DNA from: Diprion similis
Lineage: Eukaryota; Arthropoda; Insecta; Hymenoptera; Diprionidae
Reading direction: 5' to 3'
NCBI RefSeq assembly: GCF_021155765.1
Contig: NC_060106.1
Location: forward strand, 6,207,501 to 6,271,500
Length of the DNA stretch: 64,000 nucleotides
The translations under genes were made by a program, and so were the position numbers. Within the stretch, counting starts at the first letter, position 1. Every line of letters begins with the position of its first letter. Below are positions 60,001 to 64,000 of this stretch, piece by piece. The notes below the pieces were generated by a model. The model was not told the origin of the DNA. It searched no databases and was given only the letters and a program-made list of their open reading frames with translations.

Positions 60001-63000
60001 TATAATCTGTTTACGATAGAAAATTTTATTGATGATACGCTTATTTGCATTTTTTTTAAATCTAAAAATAATTAAAGTCAATATTTTCCAACCGCTGATT
60101 TTTGCAATACTAAATTATAATTTACCTTAGTTAATAAATACATGAATTATTGACCTCATTTCAGATTTAAAAAATGGCGTCTCATCCAAAAAGTAATTCG
60201 GCTTAAGTGATTTACAGTTTTCCCATTGAAATTTGTTAAGAACTACCACAAATGAAAGGTTGAGAAATACTGTTATAGATAGTTTTGACAAAGGAATAAT
60301 ACATAAATATTCTGACAGTTAAATATATACAGATCACACCCTTCACCACAAAGGATCACATGAATATTTAGCATCACCGTTCCAAGTTTGATCATAACAT
60401 ATTCTGAGCCATATTTATAATAAACAATGAAAATATCTCAAACTTTTTTCGGTCTAGTACTATTGATAAAGCATCATCAAGACCAAAGACTTTTCTAACT
60501 AATACAACATTCTTGTTCTAAAACATGTTATTGCTACGTCAAAACTTGTAACTTGTTGAAAATTTGTGATGAATTTCCAATGTTAATACCAATGGTATGT
60601 CACTCTAGAAATCTGTTTTTCATTAGAAATATGGCGCATGATATGTAGTTTCAATACTTATTTTCTTTTTTAAGCCTTGGTGGTCTTACCCTATGCACCA
60701 CATGATTCTGATGTGGTTGTGCTGCCCGATGTGAGGCAGTTGTGCCGGACACCATAGATTTATAATTAGGAGTAAAAGTATTATTCTCAGTTACTAAAGG
60801 TGGGGTTGTATTTTGGAACTGATGCTGCAGAAACCTGATTTTCTCTGAATTGTACCTGGGAAAGGATGTGTTTGAGCACAGTGATCTACTTCCAGGAGAA
60901 TAACAACATCTATCTAAATCATTCTCTTTTTCCTCATTGATGTCCAACATTTCTAAGTTTGCACTATAATCTCTGGATGTGAAAAGACTTTGTGATGTTA
61001 TCGGTCCGTTTTGGAGTACATCTCCCGATAAATTGAAAGTGTTCCTGGATTTCAAAATGGATTCACCATCATTACGTTCAAATGACGTACCTACTGGTTT
61101 TTCCATATTAACATTTTGCTCAGTCTGCCACACATTCAATGGATGCAAAGATTCGTTTTTAGTTTTTTTACTTGTCGAATATACTTGTCTTTTGTTATTA
61201 CCAATTTTTTGTAAAAACGTATGATTTGAAGTACCGTACCCATCGTTACTTGATATTTCAGGATCACAATCACCGTCTATAATATATGAATTGTCTGTAT
61301 TTTGCGGGTTGAGTAATGCTGAAAAATTAGGAACTTTCATTCCTGCGTGTATTGTGTGATATACATGGTTTAAACCCATTTTTTTCTCAAGCCCCGCACT
61401 GGGATTATCAACTCTATATTCGCAACTTTTCGAGGAATCAATGTATCCAGGACTCAAATTCATTAAACTTTTAGCTTGCTTTAATTTGGCTTTGAGTAAG
61501 TGTCTGGGTTCTTGAGTTAAATGATTTAGGTAAACAGTATTTTGCCGTTCATAACGTGAAGATCTCATCAATGATGGACCGTTTCTTCTATGAAATTCAG
61601 ACGATGTATTACACCTGCAATCAGAGCTCGAATGATTTGTTGGAAGACCCAACTCCAGTTGCAGAGTTTCTTGCCAAAAAGGATCATAGTTTTTTCTTAA
61701 TTGTTCAAGAATCGTGAGGTAATGTTCATCCTCACATAACTTGTAACTATGTGTACGTTTTATTGGCCTGATTCTGTGGCGGATGTAATCAGGGAGTGGA
61801 GTATTGGAACACTTTCTACGCTTAAGTGCTCTTTCTTCGTAGTCATTGCTTTTCTCAAATAAATCGCAAAAAGGTACTGATTTTCTTCGATTTCTTATTG
61901 GCCCGCCAGATACTTGTCTTTCCAATTTTGAAATCCTTGAATTTTCAATTTGCTTCTCACCGTACTTGACAAATTGCTTTCTACTTCGGCATTTACTTGT
62001 GTCTGAAAAAACTGGTGTATTACAGTAATTACATAAACTTGGATCATTTGACTCAGATAATCTTAAATCGATCATTGATCTGGCAAGACGATTATTTTCC
62101 ATTAAGTTCGTAGTTTCAACGCTTACAAAATTGTGTGAATTTAATTTTGTGAATGCATTTGACAAATCACTTGCGGAATGAGCGAATTTTGAATTCCTCA
62201 GTTTTTCCGATATCAATCCTGGTCTTTCAGAATCGACGGCAAAACATCTGAGATCAGAAATTGAATTGGATGCTCTTCTAGAATCACCAGGATCGTGTGT
62301 TTTGTTGATTGCTTCTGGAAGATCTTGTTTAATTGATGTGAGAAAATTTGGAGATCTTAAATCTGATTCCGAGTTGGTCTTTTTAGTAAATTCCTGCAGT
62401 CGGTTACTTCTCCTGTGACATCTCGACTCTTGTGTCAATTTTTCAACGTACCTATTTTCATGTGAAAGAGGTGAAGTGGTCCTTAAATCAGTAGTAGAAT
62501 CAGCAAATCTTTTGCTACACCGAACAAGCTTTATATTTTTAATATATTGCGCATTAGCATATTTTACACGATATTTCTCATAACTCTGTTTTGACTTTGG
62601 TTCAAAGTAAGTAGTTGTCATATCATTATTTCTCATTGTCGCATTCTTGTTATTATCGATAACATGCTGCGATCTTAATGATATTTCGGGTGTTATCTTT
62701 GGCAAAAGTCGAATTTCTTTTTCTTGGAGTACAGTAGGTTTTTGATCGTAGCGTCCAATTACGAATTTTGGTTTAAGATAAGCCCTACTCGACTGAGTCG
62801 TCGATGAAGACATTGTGTCGCAAAAATTTTTCATGCTGCATGCAGCTTGGGGAATGCTTGCAAATGTCTTATGCGTTTGATATTCGTTTGGAGGGATAAA
62901 ATTCATGTCACGAGATATGCTTTCTTCTTGACGTATGTTTATTGTTGACTTACTGGAAAACTGTGCTGACAAAGAGTTTAAGTCACTTTTTAACAGTGGT

Positions 63001-64000
63001 TCCAATATGGTGGTCCGATTTTCATGGGTGCAAAAAGCTGAAGTCGGTATGTTAGTATTTGCATTCAAAGCTGACGTTTTACTTGCGGTTTTGCTATTAG
63101 GTATCCCAGTAGTCCAATTTGAAGCAAAATTGAAGAATGTAGAATTATTTTCTAAGCCAGGTAATACTTTTTCATTGATTATACTTTTCTTCAGAGGTAA
63201 AAAATGATCGAAAAGTCGATTTTTAGTGGAGTCAGAGTTCAATGACTCATGACAGTTTTGAGATGTACCTTCGATATCTTTGCCAACCTGTGTTGTATTA
63301 GGTTTGTTAATGTCTGAGAAATGAAAATCGAATTGAAATCTAGTTTTAACATCATCCATTGAATTTTTTTCAGATATCATTCCGCTTGCAGGGATCGAAC
63401 CATTGGTTTGCATGTTTGAAGAAGTAATAGGCTTTTGAATAAAATCTGATGGATTTTTCTTGATATGATGATTGCTTTGAAAATGTCGTGCTTCTTGTGT
63501 ACTTAAAGTAGCGCCTTCATGATTTTGGTGCATACTAAGAGTGCCCTGGAATGGTACATTTGACGCAGTGGATGTACTATGTGCGTTGTATGACCCAGAA
63601 GCTTGTACGTTTTGTATCTGATTCAAGATTCCATTACGATGATAACTTTGATAGCTGGCATTGATAGTTGGCGTTTGATGATGATTAATTTTATGTACTG
63701 ATCCCAAATTTTGTGCATTATTAACATGCAGTGAGGCGTTTTGCTCAGTATTTACATTCTGAAGTTGCAGTTGTCGCATTGTCAACGGTAACTGTTGCTG
63801 TACCTGATTTTGCAAAAGATGCTGCAGAGTATTATCCTGGAGTCGATTCGTGATGGGCGACAAATTTTCAGCTTGTGCTCCAAGGTTCAGAGGATCGTGC
63901 GGGATATCTTTTTGTGGCTGAGTTTGAGGAGATGAACATTGAGCGAAAGAATCATGCGCGTTTTTAACAGCATCTCGTGGTATCACATGCTGCTTTGAGC
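57041..64000 (-). CDS. C-terminal part of a large disordered and coiled-coil protein, possibly a WNK kinase
   Basis: Exons in transcript order: beyond 64000-60690, 58931-58867, 58773-58607, 57708-57041 (stop). The frame is open through the window edge, so the 5' part is missing; the start previously called at 63986 is a GTG inside the exon. The 60690 donor (AGG|GTAAGA, phase 0) is preferred over read-through to a stop 12 codons later, because it joins in frame to SEKDEKNQVLTPSEEYQLLI. At least 1400 residues are present. The large exon is S/N/Q-rich, with five S-x-x-DL motifs and a helical EDEHYLTILEQLRKNYDPFW segment. Then follows a coiled coil (RQTTELETLQRRHREELERF and a Q-rich run), and a P/T/G-rich tail ending in TLQPDQ. 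The coiled coil after a long Ser-rich tail recalls insect WNK kinases, but no kinase domain is in view and the name is tentative (about 0.4). The gene model itself is firm. Confidence 0.8.
58932..60689 (-). other. Intron of the right-hand gene
   Basis: 1.76 kb of AT-rich sequence between the GTAAGA donor at 60689 and the CGTTTCAG acceptor at 58932. I see no further exon in it, though a small alternative exon could be missed. No embedded gene. Confidence 0.6.

Noticed and set aside
60651-60689. Read-through end of the large right-hand exon (12 extra codons to a stop)
   Set aside because: A consensus donor at 60689 gives phase 0 and joins in frame to downstream exons; kept only as a possible alternative 3' end.

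Overview
The window is eukaryotic and reads as an AT-rich insect nuclear genome, probably Hymenoptera. That placement is an inference from gene content, compact GT-AG introns and the style of the short inverted-repeat element upstream of cnk; nothing in the sequence names the species. The genes are conserved animal housekeeping or signalling genes broken by introns. I assembled their exons by matching reading phase at every splice junction.

Layout. 1-700: edge of an unidentified minus-strand gene (a 34-codon first exon). 2160-2620: nested inverted repeats of transposon type. 2725-13212 (+): a complete connector-enhancer-of-KSR gene (cnk), 12 coding exons, 1886 aa. 13213-15930: its presumed 3' UTR and spacer. 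15930-36080: a repeat domain of about 20 kb. Its core is a 191-bp satellite repeated with no net length change for 87 periods (16541 to 33158), plus a decayed 88th copy. The satellite is flanked by three copies of a different ~400-bp repeat, one of which leads into six decayed ~300-bp units. 36510-37480 (+): LAMTOR5, 91 aa. 38287-41138 (-): RFT1, 548 aa, convergent with LAMTOR5. 43082-47224 (-): an acidic, seven-finger C2H2 zinc-finger protein, 758 aa. 49761-49934 (+): a 57-aa SMIM30-like single-pass micropeptide, divergent from the zinc-finger gene across a probable shared promoter. 49935-57040: AT-rich DNA with no gene I can support. 57041-64000 (-): the C-terminal part (at least 1400 aa) of a large disordered and coiled-coil protein, possibly a WNK kinase tail, running off the right edge.

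The genes do not form a pathway or operon-like unit. cnk scaffolds Ras/Raf/MAPK signalling, LAMTOR5 belongs to the Ragulator complex for lysosomal mTORC1, RFT1 acts in ER N-glycosylation, and SMIM30-like proteins sit in the secretory membrane system. I found no evidence of an undescribed defence-type or catalytic system. The most unusual content is the satellite: it shows a clear two-level history, with three consecutive higher-order units of 17, 15 and 17 monomers on the right and an older, looser 12-13-monomer periodicity on the left. The satellite's flanking repeats and the unannotated-size micropeptide are the other items worth a second look.
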